This document shows positions 34,952 through 47,996 of a DNA stretch of 64,000 bases, piece after piece. A program made the translations under genes and the position numbers. The notes under the pieces are model-generated. The model was not told the DNA's origin. It was given only the letters and a program-made list of their open reading frames with translations, and searched no databases. The stretch's first letter is position 1. Each line of letters starts with the position of its first letter. Origin of the DNA: Siphonodentalium dalli (taxonomy: Eukaryota > Mollusca > Scaphopoda > Gadilida > Siphonodentaliidae); contig CP136066.1 in assembly GCA_032622095.1 (NCBI GenBank), positions 192,188,816-192,252,815 on the forward strand. The letters run 5' to 3'.

Positions 34952-36351
34952 GGGTCTATTCTCATTGCACACGCGCGTGCGATTAATCGCAACGTTTTTT
35001 AAGGTGCGTGTTAACATAACACAGAGCGATTCGTGATCAATTACCTTCCTCAAACAACCACGTCCTACTTCGTGACCAATCATCTTATGCAATCAACCTC
35101 GTCATCGAGATAGCCGTTACAGAGAATGGCATGGTTCACTCGGTCACATATACTATCCGGGTACAGTCATTCTCATAACTGATGGGCGATAAAATAATAA
35201 ATGAAGTACGGAAAGGAAATGGCTTGGAAAGAAGTTTCCAACGTATCGCTAGCATCAGTGGTGATTTTTGTAGAATTCAGTCGAATTATATTACCTGTCA
35301 GTCTCGAGCAACATTGTACCCAAGATTGTGAATATATAGATTGATAGTAATGTGCCGTTTAGCATGTGCGATCACTGATGATAAGCCGCCAATGGCGATC
35401 AAATTGAAATCAATCGCTCATGCATGCGAACAGCGTCCTGGCGACAGAATTCGACCTGAAACGTTGCGTGTGTGACTCTTAAGGTCGAATTCTGAGTCCC
35501 ATCACTTATTCTATTTGAATGGTGGTTCGTCAATTATAGTACCGCGTTGCCAGCGGCTATACAAATGAGCACTCGATGATGGGGGAGGGGGTCTGAAAAA
35601 AACGTTCATACACAGGGTTGAACATAAAAATCCCTCCCAACCATGGGTCTACCATCCTCCCTACATGCAAATCTATTTGTTTTTCTCCCAACAAATTGGG
35701 GTCTCATCCCCTCGTTCCCCATAATTTTTACTGGATATCATATGTTTGAGTACAAATGTTTTAAATGAGCTTTATTCAGAAAGACGATTTTTGTCAGACC
35801 TATAGCTAACTATAAGGTAAAATGTTGAAAGATCTAATTCAACCACTTGAATCGTACACTTTTGATAATCTTGAGTGTTAATAACAAATATATACATAAA
35901 ACTCCTGTAATCTGGGTTGTGATCGTACTATATAGTGTTATATACGTTTCAAGCTGGAATAAAATATGCATATTTATGCCCAACTACATGGAATTGAACC
36001 CTCTATTTCTAATTATAATTAGCTAGATATAATTGTGTCCTCAAAACTTATGTCATTTTGATGGCATGGCTCGTTATACTCAACTTATACCTGAGTAAAT
36101 CTAACTGAGGAAAATTAAAGTTAATGTGTCAGCATATATAGGTCTGTATGTCGTCACCCCAACCGAAAGTACTTTATCATCCTCCAAACTACCGTAGACC
36201 TGTGTATGAATGTGTTCGTCAGACCCCCACCCCTATTGGGGGAACTCTTAGCAGTGGGAGGAAGGAATGCCATCGAACACAGATATAGAGCCGCTCGACC
36301 TTAAAAAATGCTGCGATTAATCGCACGCGCGTGTGCAATGAGAATAGACCC
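34952..36351. mobile_element. Harbinger-like non-autonomous DNA transposon, 1.4 kb
   Basis: The ends are inverted repeats starting GGGTCTATTCTCATTGCACA and continuing through CGCGCGTGCGATTAATCGC (about 48 bp), with TAA duplicated at 34949-34951 and 36352-36354. A 3-bp TWA duplication with G-rich ends is typical of PIF/Harbinger. The interior has no transposase frame, so it depends on an autonomous relative. The assignment rests on ends and duplication only. Confidence 0.75.
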
Positions 36352-36621
36352 TAAGCCAGCGTTGTCTATATTGTAATTTGAGATTGTCGCGATCACACGA
36401 TATGAATCGATACCACTTTATAATCAGTTATTGTGTTTCAATGTCTGACTGAGATCTATCATGTTAAATTAACCCTTTACCCAACAAACCGGCCAAAAAC
36501 GCCCAAATAAAGCTTCAACAGCCTAAAATATCTTCGGTCTGTCTCAATAACACCATACAAATATGGATATCATTGGAACCGGTTCATTGACCACATTGTG
36601 ATGGTTACAGTTATGGCCTGT

Positions 36622-36690
36622 GCCAATGCATTCTCTTATATATGCGAGTCGACCATAGGTCGCCTCGCATATATAAGAGAATGCATTGGC
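36622..36690. repeat. 69-bp hairpin, copy 2 of 3
   Basis: Same module as 3086-3154 but reverse-complemented, as seen from the asymmetric centre (gagtcgaccataggtcgcct here, gaggcgacctatggtcgact there). It forms the left inner tip of the piggyBac-like MITE. Confidence 0.9.
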
Positions 36691-36837
36691 CTAAACAAAA
36701 AATCTTTTTTTTAACACTTTTTACCATTTTTTCTTACATTCTTTAACAATTTTATAATTTTTTCTTACATTTTTTAACAATTTTTATAATATTTTTCTAC
36801 ATTCTTTGACAATTTTATCATTTTTAATATGTGTTAA

Positions 36838-36906
36838 GCCAATGCATTCTCTTATATATGCGAGGCGACCTATGGTCGACTCGCATATAAAAGAGAATGC
36901 ATTGGC
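36838..36906. repeat. 69-bp hairpin, copy 3 of 3
   Basis: Same orientation as 3086-3154, with a single visible substitution (catataaaagaga). It forms the right inner tip of the MITE. Confidence 0.9.
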
Positions 36907-37017
36907 ACAGGGCCGTTCTGTTGGGTAAAGGGTTAATGGTTCACGAGCACAAATGTTCCGACAAAACTATGATTTTCTTAGTAAAGGAAACGATCTCTAT
37001 AACTGCTTACACCTCAT

Positions 37018-37107
37018 CAGAATGAGGTTCCCAGAGGGTGAATTTGGTGATGCTAGCCCGCTATGCGGGTAGCATCACTAAATTCACCCTCTGGGGACCT
37101 CATTCTG
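37018..37107. repeat. 90-bp hairpin
   Basis: cagaatgaggttcccagagg ... acctcattctg, with arms of about 43 bp and two or three mismatches around tagcccgctatgcgggtagc. No ORF. Another solitary fold-back. Confidence 0.85.
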
Positions 37108-37299
37108 CAAATGACAGACACCCTATTTCAAGGCTTGCGTAAATGCAGAACAATATCGTTACTAAATTTTATTAAATGATTCTGGTTTTTCTCATAAAAA
37201 TAGTAATTTTTTTTGGTGAAGTTTTCACGATCATCGGAAACTACATGTACATTGAGGTTTTCTGGATCCGTATCGTGCTATTTAGTAGAGCCAATCACT

Positions 37300-37560
37300 G
37301 ACTAGCGGTGGAGCAATGCAGATGGAATAAACACACGAAATGCCCGTTTTGTGGCGATAATGTCTGTGATGATCATGAGTACCATTTTGTTATTTTGTGT
37401 GCAGAACTTAACTACCTGCCAGAAATCTTTTTCACGAAGTATTACTGGGGAAATCCCTCCAAAAAAAAATTCCACAGATTGTTGTCACTGCTAAATATTA
37501 GAATACTGAAAAAAGTGGGTATTTTCTTAAAATTGTCGTTTAAAAAGTTACCATGACGCT
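37300..37560 (+). pseudogene. LINE relic: C-terminal zinc-knuckle segment
   Basis: The frame 37308-37556 contains KCPFCGDNVCDDHEYHFVIL followed by C, matching the C-x2-C ... DE-x-H-x4-5-C tail found at the end of the LINE ORF2 copies at 14.0 and 43.7 kb. A basic tail ending KKLP and stop fits the natural ORF2 end. Everything 5' of this is missing, the usual 5' truncation of LINE insertions. Confidence 0.65.
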
Positions 37561-37715
37561 AGTATTATATTATACTATATATACAATAAATATTATATGA
37601 CTTATATACCATTCAAGAAACATATTCCTGAATGTATTAGCTTTATTTGCTCACTGCGTTTTGTTATTTAAAGACTGTGTTGGAATTTGAACAATATGAT
37701 TTGGTAGTTGTTTAA

Positions 37716-37735
37716 TCTATATCTATATTTGCGAA

Positions 37736-37766
<31 letters not shown>

Positions 37767-40530
37767 GTTCAATAGAAATTCACAGGGGACCATCTAGATG
37801 ATACCAAAGGGTTCTACTAGGAGTAGCTTTCTACGAGAAAGATAATGGTCGGGGTTAGAATTTTCTAAAGTGATGCCGTTGTTGTCAGGGGCAGAAAAGG
37901 GGGAGGGGCAGAAAAAATATTTGTCGCCGATTGCCACCAAACTTATATATAACCATCCCCATAATATGAGAAATCTAATGGCGTGGTTTAAATATTTCAA
38001 AAGTCGCGCCTTTCGCGTCAGGGGTGCCCGGAAGGGGGGGGGGGCAGATTTTATTTCTGTCGCCGATTGCCACGAAACTTACATATAATCATCCCCATGA
38101 TATGAAGAATCCAACGGTGTGGTTTAAATATGTCAAAAGTGGCGTCGTTTGAGTCAGGTATGAACGGAAGGGGAGAGGGGCACCAAAATTGATAAAACTA
38201 ATTTTAGCGCCGATTTCCACCAAATTGATATATATTCTTCTTCGTGATACAATGAATCTAATTGTGCGATTTAACAACGCCAAATTGTTGTTTTTAGATG
38301 AGAGATTGGGAGGGGGTGGGCACTAAATTTGATAATAAGTCGCCGATTGCCACCACACTTATACAAAATCATCCCCGTGGTATGAGGAGTCTAATGGTGT
38401 GGCTTTTATCAGTCAAATGTGGCCTCATTGAAAGGGTTGCATTGAAAGGGACAGGGGCACCAAAATTGATGCACAATTTTTTAGCGCCAATTTCCACCAA
38501 ATTGATTCACGTTCTTATCCATGATACGAGGACTCTAATCGTGATTTAAAGGCGCCATAGTGGTGCTGTTTGGGTGAGAGATGGAGAGGGGATGGATTGG
38601 CACCAAATTTGTTTAGTCGCCGATTAGCACCAAACTTATAAACAATCATCTCCATGATATCAGGAGTGTAATCGTGTGGTTTAAGGATATCACAAGTGGG
38701 GCAATTCGAGTCAGTGGTGTATAGAGATGAGAGGGACACAAAAAATTATATCTATATGTTTAGTGCCGATTTCCACCAGATTGATACATATTCTTCTCCG
38801 TGATACGAGGAATCTTATCGTGTGGTTTAGATACACCAAATTGGTGCCCTATGGGTGAGAGATATGGGGACCTTAAATTTGATACGAATTTGTATACTCG
38901 CCAATTTTCACCAATTTCATATATATGCATCTCTAATATCTAATGAGTCTTAGTGTGTGCAGCTTGAGTCCGAAATAGGGACGGGAGGGTCACCAAAACT
39001 GATACAAAATATTTTTAGTACCAATTACCATCAAATTCAGACACGTTCTTCTCAAATGATACAAGAAATAAAATCGTGCTGTCTGTCTGTCTTTGTGTCT
39101 GTCTGTGTGCGTTCTATATATAACTTCACGCGGTACAATCGAGATGGCACCAAGGCGTTCTAAGAGGGGTAACTTTTTACAAGGAAGATAATGGTGCGGG
39201 TTACAATTTTCTAAAATGACGCTGTTGGTGGGAGGGGAAATTAAAAAAATATTGTGAAATTGTTTTGTCGCTAATTTCCACCAAACGAATACATAATCAC
39301 CTTCGCAAAATGGCGTTGTTCGAGTCAGCGTTGCATCAACAATTAATTTAATAAACCAAATTCCACCAAATTCATACACGTTTTTCTCTAATGATATACC
39401 ATGGATTAAATCACATTTGGTGTCGTTTGCGTCACGGATGGCGAGCGGATATGCACTATCATTGATAAGATTGCTATTCGCCTATATCCACATATAAGTT
39501 ATATACAGTCACCAGGCCATCTCCGTATCATTTTAAGTAGTTGGGCGTTCACATTTCACAATCCCGACATATGGTGACCCACATAAGTCACTTGAACAAT
39601 TATATATTCTTAACAGTAATATTTATACGGGAATGACAGTCAAGGCATTCACACAATTAGCTAGCAAAAAAAGAGATAACTAGAAGAAGCATTAAACGTA
39701 TATTTATCATTCTATTGAAGAGATACATATATTCGTGCAAACTGAGATACCTCGAACCATCAGAGGATTGCATATATATAATAACAAATAGTCTGTTCCA
39801 TTCAATACAGTTTCCACAAAAAGTTACAATTTGTCAAGAGATGTGGAAGGCCTGTTCAAAGATAGTGGCCACAGTGTGCAGTCAAATATAGTTTCTTCTG
39901 ATATACAAGAAAATGCAGTTAGTAGCACAAGACTATTCAGAATCCTACCAATACTGACATCTGACAAGGGTTTTAGAACAGACTCATCGACTGACATAAA
40001 CTCAAAATCTCGCTCTGTGCACATGTAGCTGATATATGTGCGCAGCAACATTTCGTTTAAACTAAGAATATTTAGCCAATATATATAGCACCATGAACAT
40101 AGGAGCACCTGGAATTTCTTTGCAACATCTGTATCTTCATGGATATATGATATCCAGGTGTCCTCGAGATCTTAGTCCAACCCACTAGATTGATTGATAC
40201 ATCTCAATATGTAAAACCCAATTATCATCTTTTATCGAACTAATGTGTTTATGGTGTTCATGTATCATATTATAACGTCTAATGTATACGCAGTTCTAAA
40301 TAAATAAATACTTCATTATTGGTGGAACGGATTAATCGCGATAAACAGAATGACAATTGACAATGTGAGCCACTACTTATATTCCATGACTGTAATAATC
40401 ATCTTTTGTGATGCTATTTGAATATACAATTTATGAGAAAACGTATAACACTTTAAGCAAGAGCATTCTCTATTCCCCACAAATATCCACAGCATACATT
40501 AACCTGGGCAACGCCGGGTAACCCTGCTAG
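37716..40530 (+). mobile_element. Helitron-like tandem-repeat element, copy 2
   Basis: Begins A|TCTATATCTATATTTGCG followed by a (TGTC)n run (37736-37766) and ends cctgggcaacgccgggtaac then CCTGCTAG|T. The 5'-TC, the 3' GC-rich hairpin followed by CTAG, and insertion between A and T are Helitron features. The microsatellite near the 5' end and internal repeats of about 300 bp resemble the HINE/Helentron style. It is collinear with copy 1 but lacks that copy's TIR insertion. No helicase frame is present. Confidence 0.7.
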
Positions 40531-40535
40531 TATAC

Positions 40536-40640
40536 GTTATAAGCACGGCGTCCGATTTATAAGTGAAATAAAGATCACAAGCGCCCGGAGGGCGCTCGTG
40601 GTGTTTATTTCACTTATAAATCGGACGCCGTTCTTATAAC
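40536..40640. repeat. 105-bp hairpin touching the Helitron end
   Basis: gttataagcacggcgtccga ... tcggacgccgttcttataac, with arms of about 50 bp around ggag and few mismatches. It starts 6 bases after the CTAG terminus of Helitron copy 2. The element may have inserted at the edge of the palindrome, or the hairpin may be a separate later insertion. Confidence 0.85.
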
Positions 40641-43545
40641 ATATTTATAGCACCCAAATCAGCATGAGCAACTTACAACCAGTAATGAGTTTCTGTTACC
40701 AATTAAATGTGTGGTCAGTCTTACAAACATGTTCGGGTGAATACCAATCAATACCCCATGGTCAGTATTTCACCCAGATTGTTCAACGAATTGCATTTAT
40801 GCCGAATCGTGACATTTCAATTTACGTTTGTGTCAATCGTGGATTAACTAGAGAGCACACTTCAATTATACTGTACAGTGCATTATTCCTATACGTATCG
40901 GATGTATTAATTCCATACATTCCAAGCCGGATTTATAATATCAAAGGCAGCACTTTCGACTGTAAGTTATCCAATGGGGTCCGGTTACTGACCTTTAGTT
41001 ACTGTAAATATCGGTCAGTTGTTGTCTGCGCTGCAAAAGGGTCTGTCGTTGATTACATTTGTTCATTGTGTTGGTGAGTGGGGTACTAAATTTGCCACTG
41101 TTCAGGATTGTAACTGCAGGCGTTTGCCGACAAAGTAAATGCCCATGTAACTTGTCCGAATACCTCCCCCCCCCCCGATCTAAAATTTTAGTATGACGTA
41201 TACTCGGTATTACTTTTATGTATTTGGCATGACGTATCGCCCGTGTCTTCCAATCGCTACGTCTCTGCATCTGCTCGTTGTGACTATACACCGTATCACA
41301 GCCCATATCAGAAATGCTCACCTCTGTGGACAAATAACTTGTTTGAATGAACGGGAGTGCATAATTGGTCAATCAAGGTGTGCGCCGTGAATACAAAGCA
41401 TAAGCTTGTTGTAATCACGACATACCGTTTGATAGAACATACGACGACTTAAAGATCTTTACAGTAAATATAGGTCGGTCACCGGACCTCATTAGATAAC
41501 TGCCATTGGTCGAGGGCTGATTGGCGTGTTATAAAAGTTGTTCAAATGGTTAAGGTTCTCAGTGATTAAAATGTTCTGGTAGTATATGTGATTATAAGGA
41601 ATGATATGCAGATCCAACGGGGTCATTGGTGTTGACTGGCGGAGTATTTAACCAACATACGGGATTTATACACTAATTGTTTAATTACTCCGCCGGTAAA
41701 AATCCAATGAACCAAATCGATCTGAAGTCGATGCAAGACTGATGAATGGAGGCACGCTGACACACACACCCCGCGACGATGATAATTTATTCTCAGGAAT
41801 TCATATGAATATTGAGAATTATACATATAGAGCTATTTACATGAACAGAAGAATATGATTATTAGATAGATAAGTTTAATGGCATAATACACCCATAGGG
41901 CCAGACGTCACATACAATATCCATACATTACACAAATATATGACAAAATTATACCTTGAAAATGGATGAAGTTATTATACAATGCTGTGTGTGTGTTTTT
42001 CTTGTACGAGTCCAAGTTGTGATGAAAAGTCATATTGAACTCGACGCGTAAAACCTGGACGAGTACAAGAAAACACATACTGTGCACAACATCGTATATA
42101 ATGACATTTTTATTTTCCATCTGAATTTTTCACTGATTCACTTGCCAATAGAGTTACTGCGCTTTGATTAGAAAAACTTTTTTTTTACGTCAATCGGAGT
42201 CCCGATAACTTTTACAATAGTCATATTGGACTCACTGTGTAGGAACTGTTACATCGGAAGTCGTTCTGTCGCCGGTATTGTGATGGTTCTTGACTGATTT
42301 GCTACGGTTCCTTATGATACAAAATTGTCATTTTCGGGACAAAATCACGCATAATTATAGATATCTTAAATACATTAAACTTTCTTGGACGAACAGAGGC
42401 TGCATAAGTGCCGTTTTAACGAAACCTGAACTTTAGATAACAGTTAACTCGGATATAGCGAGTTAACGTGTAATTATCAACACGTAATCGCTGAAAATCA
42501 AGCCATATAAACGTAATCCCTTTGTTTTCGGTGGCATACCGACTGCGAAACGCATTCTGAAGACGAACACCACGTGTATAAAGTATACTTGTGTTATTAT
42601 TCTGTAAAATAGCCGAGGAAATATCGCGATGTGTGTTGATAATTTGGAGCATTAGCCGCCTAATCACAACTTATGAGTGTTACGGTTCTATTTCAAGGTT
42701 AGCAATATAAAGGAACCGATAAATTGCACCGGTCACCTATTTGAACCCCTCTGCGTGGTCGGCGGCCATTATCGAATAAGGAGTGGAAGTCACGTTGTTC
42801 TTATAAGTTTAATACAAGCTGAAAAATGCGACTTTTTGAAAAACAGTGGCGCCATTTTGAAAACAAAGGTGACGGCCATATTGAATCAGTCGACCATTAT
42901 GATTGGTTTGTTGGGGAAAAATCAGTCTTCGCAGTTCACATTGACCATTCGTGTCAAAGTGCATGCTTTGCGTTCCAATAAAGTGAACGATTCTGTTACT
43001 ACTGTTGACACATAATTATATATAAGAAGGCAGTGTAACGGAAATTGATCATAAGTGGTTTAAAATCAACATAATCCATATATTCGTTGTTTACTTTGTT
43101 ATTTTCACGTATTCTTCCAAATAATAGTCATCATATTTCCGGGACAAAACCGATTAAATTGAGAGAGAACCGACCCGATCGAGAGAGAACAAGATAGATA
43201 TGTTTAATCTTTCAACCAATATACATGGTACAAAGAAAAGAAAAAAACAAACACAACGGAATGACAATAAACAATACCTATCCTTAGCCACGCGCGGAGA
43301 AGTGGAGTTTCGATTCTTATTGTTGCTTTGTGCTTGGGGGGGGGGTGGAGTAGACAAAATTATTGACTATGGCTAAATTTGACAATTTGATTAGTCTTTT
43401 TCGCTTATATAGGGACCAACTTGTCGGCGCATGGCATAGGATTTAACAAACTAGTATATGTAGATGTATGATATGGCAGATTGACAGGTTGCCAGCCTGG
43501 TATGTCCGTTGGCTAACCAGGAGAGGTTCCAACAGTCTGTTGAAT
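40641..43545. other. unassigned stretch
   Basis: The 137-codon frame at 40664-41077 is uninterrupted and has several Cys residues, but no family is recognised. C- and G-runs lie at 41165-41176 and 43337-43346. A small inverted pair with ttcttgtacgagtcca lies at about 41998-42072. No gene is supported. Confidence 0.35.
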
Positions 43546-45818
43546 TTATTTAAGGAAACGACAGGTTCTTTTCATGACTGATGGTCGAGAATTTTGTAAA
43601 ATTGTTCTCAGTTTCAATAAAGAATAGCGTGATTTATAAAAAAAATGGAAATAGAGCCTCGCGTTCTGTGTCAAAGGTATTACATTATATGAGGTAATGC
43701 AGTTCATCGCCCACCTTTCCTTGATTACAAAGGGTGCAAAATATTTCTTCTTTTGGTACATTTAGCCAAGTTCCGCTCTCAATGGGAAGGGCGTGATTTC
43801 GTGTTCTGAATCGAGCAAATATGAACACAAACGTTTGATTTTTAGACGATAAGTACCGTTCAAATTGAAAATTGGTTTTGATTATGGAGTAAAATGAGCC
43901 TTTTCCAGAGTTGAGGATATCGGTATGCCATTTCTGAATAAATTGATTTTTCAGCACATTTTTAACACGTGATTGTATTGTGTTCAAATTGAAATAAAAT
44001 TGGGTTTTCCATACATTTTGACATTCCACAGTTGTCGAGGGTTTCCTTTACTAGCGATAGCCAAGAGGGACTGGATCGTCCTTCAGAATGAAATTTATGC
44101 AATAAACAATAAATTATGTACGAAAGTTTAACAGTTTCAGTGGATACTAAAGATGACCATCGTCGGATTATATTTGTTTTAATTACTATTTCCATTGGAT
44201 ATCTGCCAGTCTCACCGTAGACCATATAGTTTGGTGTTGATGATTTCAAATGCAGTAACAACTTCAATAATTTTAAATAAACTGATTCAAGACACTTTAG
44301 GGATGCAAGTCCCCAAACCTCACAACCATAGAGCATTAAGGGTACAACCATATTATCAAACAAGTCAATTGTGCATTCTATAGACAAATTATTCAACCTA
44401 CTCAGTCTAATAATATCATACATGGCTCTATATGCCTTAGAACATACATGTTTCCTTGTTTTTATGAAGGACCCAGTTCTGAAAAACAGAACACCTAGAT
44501 AATTAAACTGATCAACAAATTCTAACGGTTTTCCCTCATAAACAACATTGTGATACTGCTTTGTTGCGTTCAGAAAAACACATCAATTGTGTTTTTTGAA
44601 CATTCACTTTCAGTCGCCATAGGTCGCAGTAATCTGAGAATAAATCAAGCTGATATGCAAGTCTCGTGGTGATTCGGCAAATAGGGCAGCATCGTCTGCG
44701 TAAAGAATACTGAAGAGTTTTATGTATATATGCAAATTAGTTCTACTTCAGCAGATACCATTTCCATGCCTTTCGTGTGTGTGTTCGATATAAAACTTTC
44801 CAGATCATTGAGGTAGAGAGAAAATAAGAAGGGTGAAAGGTTTTCCCTTGTCTAACCCCTATATATGAGTTGAATGTGGTTGATATTTCACCATTGAAAG
44901 TTATCCTTGATTTTATATTGTTATACATATTTTTTATTACACGTAACATCTTCCCCCTATGCCACTAAGTTCTGCCTTAAACCATAGGCCATCGCGCCAC
45001 ACCGAATCAAACGCATTGTGAAGGTCTATAAAGGCACAGTATAGTTTATATCCGCGTAGAGATGAAAGTTATATACGAGAATTGATAATTATTAGATTAT
45101 CACTGGTGGAGAAGCTTTCTCTGAAGCCACTTTGGTTATCTTTAATCAAAGAAAAAGTTTCGGAATAGTTTTTCAGACGATTATTAATTACAACAGTGAA
45201 TAACTTACCGACGCAGCTAAGTATGGTGATGCCACGGTAGTTATTTGCATCTTTCTTAGAACCTTTATTTTTATATATAGGGACAATATCGCCCATGAGC
45301 CAATTTATGGGTATATGGCCAGTATTGAGTATAATATTGAATAGTGCAACATATATTGGCAACATGGCATCGCGTGATGCCTTCATATATTCGTTAATAA
45401 TATAATCACTTGATGACGCTTTATTATTCTTCAAATGTTTAATACATACCTCTATCTCATCTGATGTAATTGGTAAATCTAAATCACGATTGTTTTCTAG
45501 ACATACCTTTGATAGTGGGTTATCAATGGACTTTGGTGGGTTATTCAGTTCATGAAAATGGGAATACATGTCATCAATAGAGATATTGCATTGTGATTGT
45601 CTATCTTTAGCTTGGAGCAATTTCCAAAATTTTCTCGTATCATTGCGGCGCAGGGAATCCATTTTGCATTGGATATTTTTTCTATGACTTATGTATTGAC
45701 TTACTAAGTGTCTGTTTGTACATTTTTTCAAGCCGTTTCACTTCTGCCTTGTTATATGCGGTAGGATTGTTTTTGCGACATTGTTTGGCTTTACGATGAT
45801 TTCTCCGGCACACTTTTA
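43546..45818 (-). pseudogene. LINE ORF2, reverse transcriptase and C-terminal part (frame-broken)
   Basis: Minus-strand order: an RT N-terminal part (45731-45069) with NYRGITILSCVGKLF and QSGFRESFSTSDN; motif A CAFIDLHNAFDSVW (about 45040-44990); GVRQGK (about 44860); YADD at 44702-44691 (LYADDAALFAE); FVDQFNYLGV (about 44520-44490); VVPLMLYGCEVWG (about 44340); RTRNHALPIESG (about 43790); and a zinc knuckle CTLC...GDELHYL (about 43740-43690). All RT landmarks are visible, but the reading frame changes several times, so it is inactive. This is the 3' half of the same LINE whose endonuclease lies at 47997-49238; a DNA element separates them. Confidence 0.88.
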
Positions 45819-47996
45819 GTCTGGTCGATAAACTAAAATTTTAGGGTCAACCTAGAATAAATTTGTACTAAGTTGGTTTCTATTCCATTTGGAAGAGGAA
45901 TATATCCTCTAAAAAATATCCAAAATCCGCTAAAATCCGCTATGAGCATTTTCTGTAATACAAGATGGCGTCCATGATGGCAGTTGGTATAGAACAATCC
46001 TGAATTTCGGTGGTAGGTTCGCCAACAAATACCAAATTAGTAATAAAATAAAATTTACACAAACGATGCTTAGTCGTAAACCATGTCGGTAGAATATCTG
46101 TCCAATATGGCCGCCAAAATGGACAAAATCGAATGAAATTTACAATTTGCGGAAAATTGAATAGCTGCTCATACAAGAACGAACAGGCCCTCGAATTATA
46201 CGAGGAAGAATGATGCAGAGTATAAGGGGGGGGGGCTATTAATAATAGTATGTAAGATTTCTCTCTAATGTATCTCGCGAGAGAGCAACCAAAAGCCAGG
46301 TCTCATACAACGATTAAATGTGGACTTTTTGGGCGCCAAGAAATAGAAGAATAACACAGTTTTATCTGTACTGTTTATCTTGAATCGTGTAATATATGTG
46401 TATTAAAACAGTTAAATGTGATCTAATAGGGATGTATTCATTGTGTGACCTTTTTAGAAGCAGAAATATAAGTAATGAAAACATTCTCACGAATGTGACC
46501 GATAATCATTTATTTTTGAATCTGCAACACACAATCTGTCAAAATTCACTACTATAGAACATTATGAGAGCTATTCATATGGTACTAGGTAAAATGTGTA
46601 GATCCTATTGTCCGTGTCTTAAAAGAGTAGTCATAGTTGCCTCCAGCCAAGTGATAAAACAAGAATATTTCACTTTTATCACACAAATACATGGTGCTAT
46701 ACCATGAACGCAATTTATCAAAATACAAAGGATTACAATAGACTATCTTCAATAAATTCTCAACATAACCAAATTTGCCTACATACTTTGTGGCAGAGAC
46801 TGTCTTTATACCTGGAAATTATGTGCACATAAATGCAATAAGGCCACATATACGCGAAACGTACGACCTTTTCTGCAACCGCATCGCCGCGTTTACCCAT
46901 TCTCCCTAATGTTACACATATCTGCATACAAAACCATAAATAGCAACATTGAGTGAATGGTAAACGCAGAACTAATAACTGTAAACGCTGATGACCTGAT
47001 ATTTAGCGCAAATATGTGGGTGGCAACGGTAACATAATTTCAAACAACAAGATACTGACAACTAATAGTGTACATTGCGTGGTACATATTCCTGTCGTAA
47101 AGTGTCGATTGAAGTAATTTTAACAGAATTGTCTGCTAAGAAACCGGTTTGGGAGCACCATGACAATTAGTACTAAATAAAATGTACCATGTACAGTGTC
47201 TTCGATCTAGTGAGATAGGGTACTATTCTGTTGAAGAGATAAGTGTTTCTTTACAGTATAATCAGCATTACGACATACGTGTATGGTTTATTGTCACGGA
47301 GAGTGTTGAAAATTCCGGAAATATAACTAGTATTTACACAGATAGGGTGGGCACTTCAGTTTCTGCGTTACATTCAATAATTAATCATCATTCCAAAACG
47401 AAACTACCACGCACTGTGTGACGAAATATTACTTCGTGTGTTGCATGCCCGACCCGAAATAACTGTTTTTGGTCCGACTGTTGGGTGTATTCTAATAAGA
47501 AAACCCGAACGTAAATCGTTGGGTTAACGTGCGTAGCTGTGATCGATAAATCATTCAGATAGATCTGTTTTAATTATATGTGTACCTTTACAGATATATA
47601 ACAACATTCTTGTAAATTACAAATGTGTATTTTCACTTATAGGGGGTTATCCAATATGTCGCTTTCGTCGTAGCCATTTTGACAGCCATTTCATCGCCGC
47701 GATTGCATTGTTTTCTGTCCTTGTCACTCTATTCGCCCCCTACACTCTTTTACACAAACTGGTATATATCGGATGGAGGATTAATGCGTTCTGGTGTCGC
47801 CGATGAGGGATATTGTAGAAAAACGTACTTCACAAGGTGGAAAATGAGCTTTTTTTTAAATCTCTGTAAAAAAGTTTGCTCAAAGCGGATTTTAGCGGAT
47901 TTTGGATATGTTGTAGAGGATATATTCCTCTTCAAAATGGAATAAAAACCAACTTAGTCCAAATTTTTTCTAGTTCAAACCTTTTATCGACCAGAC
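45819..47996. mobile_element. 2.18-kb TIR element inserted in the LINE
   Basis: The termini are GTCTGGTCGATAAA and the mirror TTTATCGACCAGAC. Inverted homology extends about 120-130 bp inward (including ggaatatatcctct and atccaaaatccgctaaaatc). The element is flanked by TA (45817-45818, 47997-47998). Removing it restores continuity of the LINE sequence across the junction. The TA duplication suggests a Tc1/mariner-like or other TA-targeting group. There is no transposase frame, so it is non-autonomous. Internal frames (e.g. 47182-47421, 45940-46176) are not recognised. Confidence 0.82.

Larger units (their letters stand above)
36473..36932. mobile_element. piggyBac-like MITE, 460 bp, with hairpin tips
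   Basis: Flanked on both sides by TTAA (36469-36472 and 36933-36936). The ends are CCCTTTACCCAACA, inverted at the right. TTAA plus CCCT-type ends are the piggyBac signature. Inside, two 69-bp hairpins (36622-36690 and 36838-36906) lie in mirror orientation around an AT-rich core with a tandem ttcttacattctttaacaat motif. There is no ORF. The same hairpin module occurs at 3086-3154. Confidence 0.8.

Noticed and set aside
37870-39379. Frames up to 129 codons
   Set aside because: Same repeat family as above, no protein motif.
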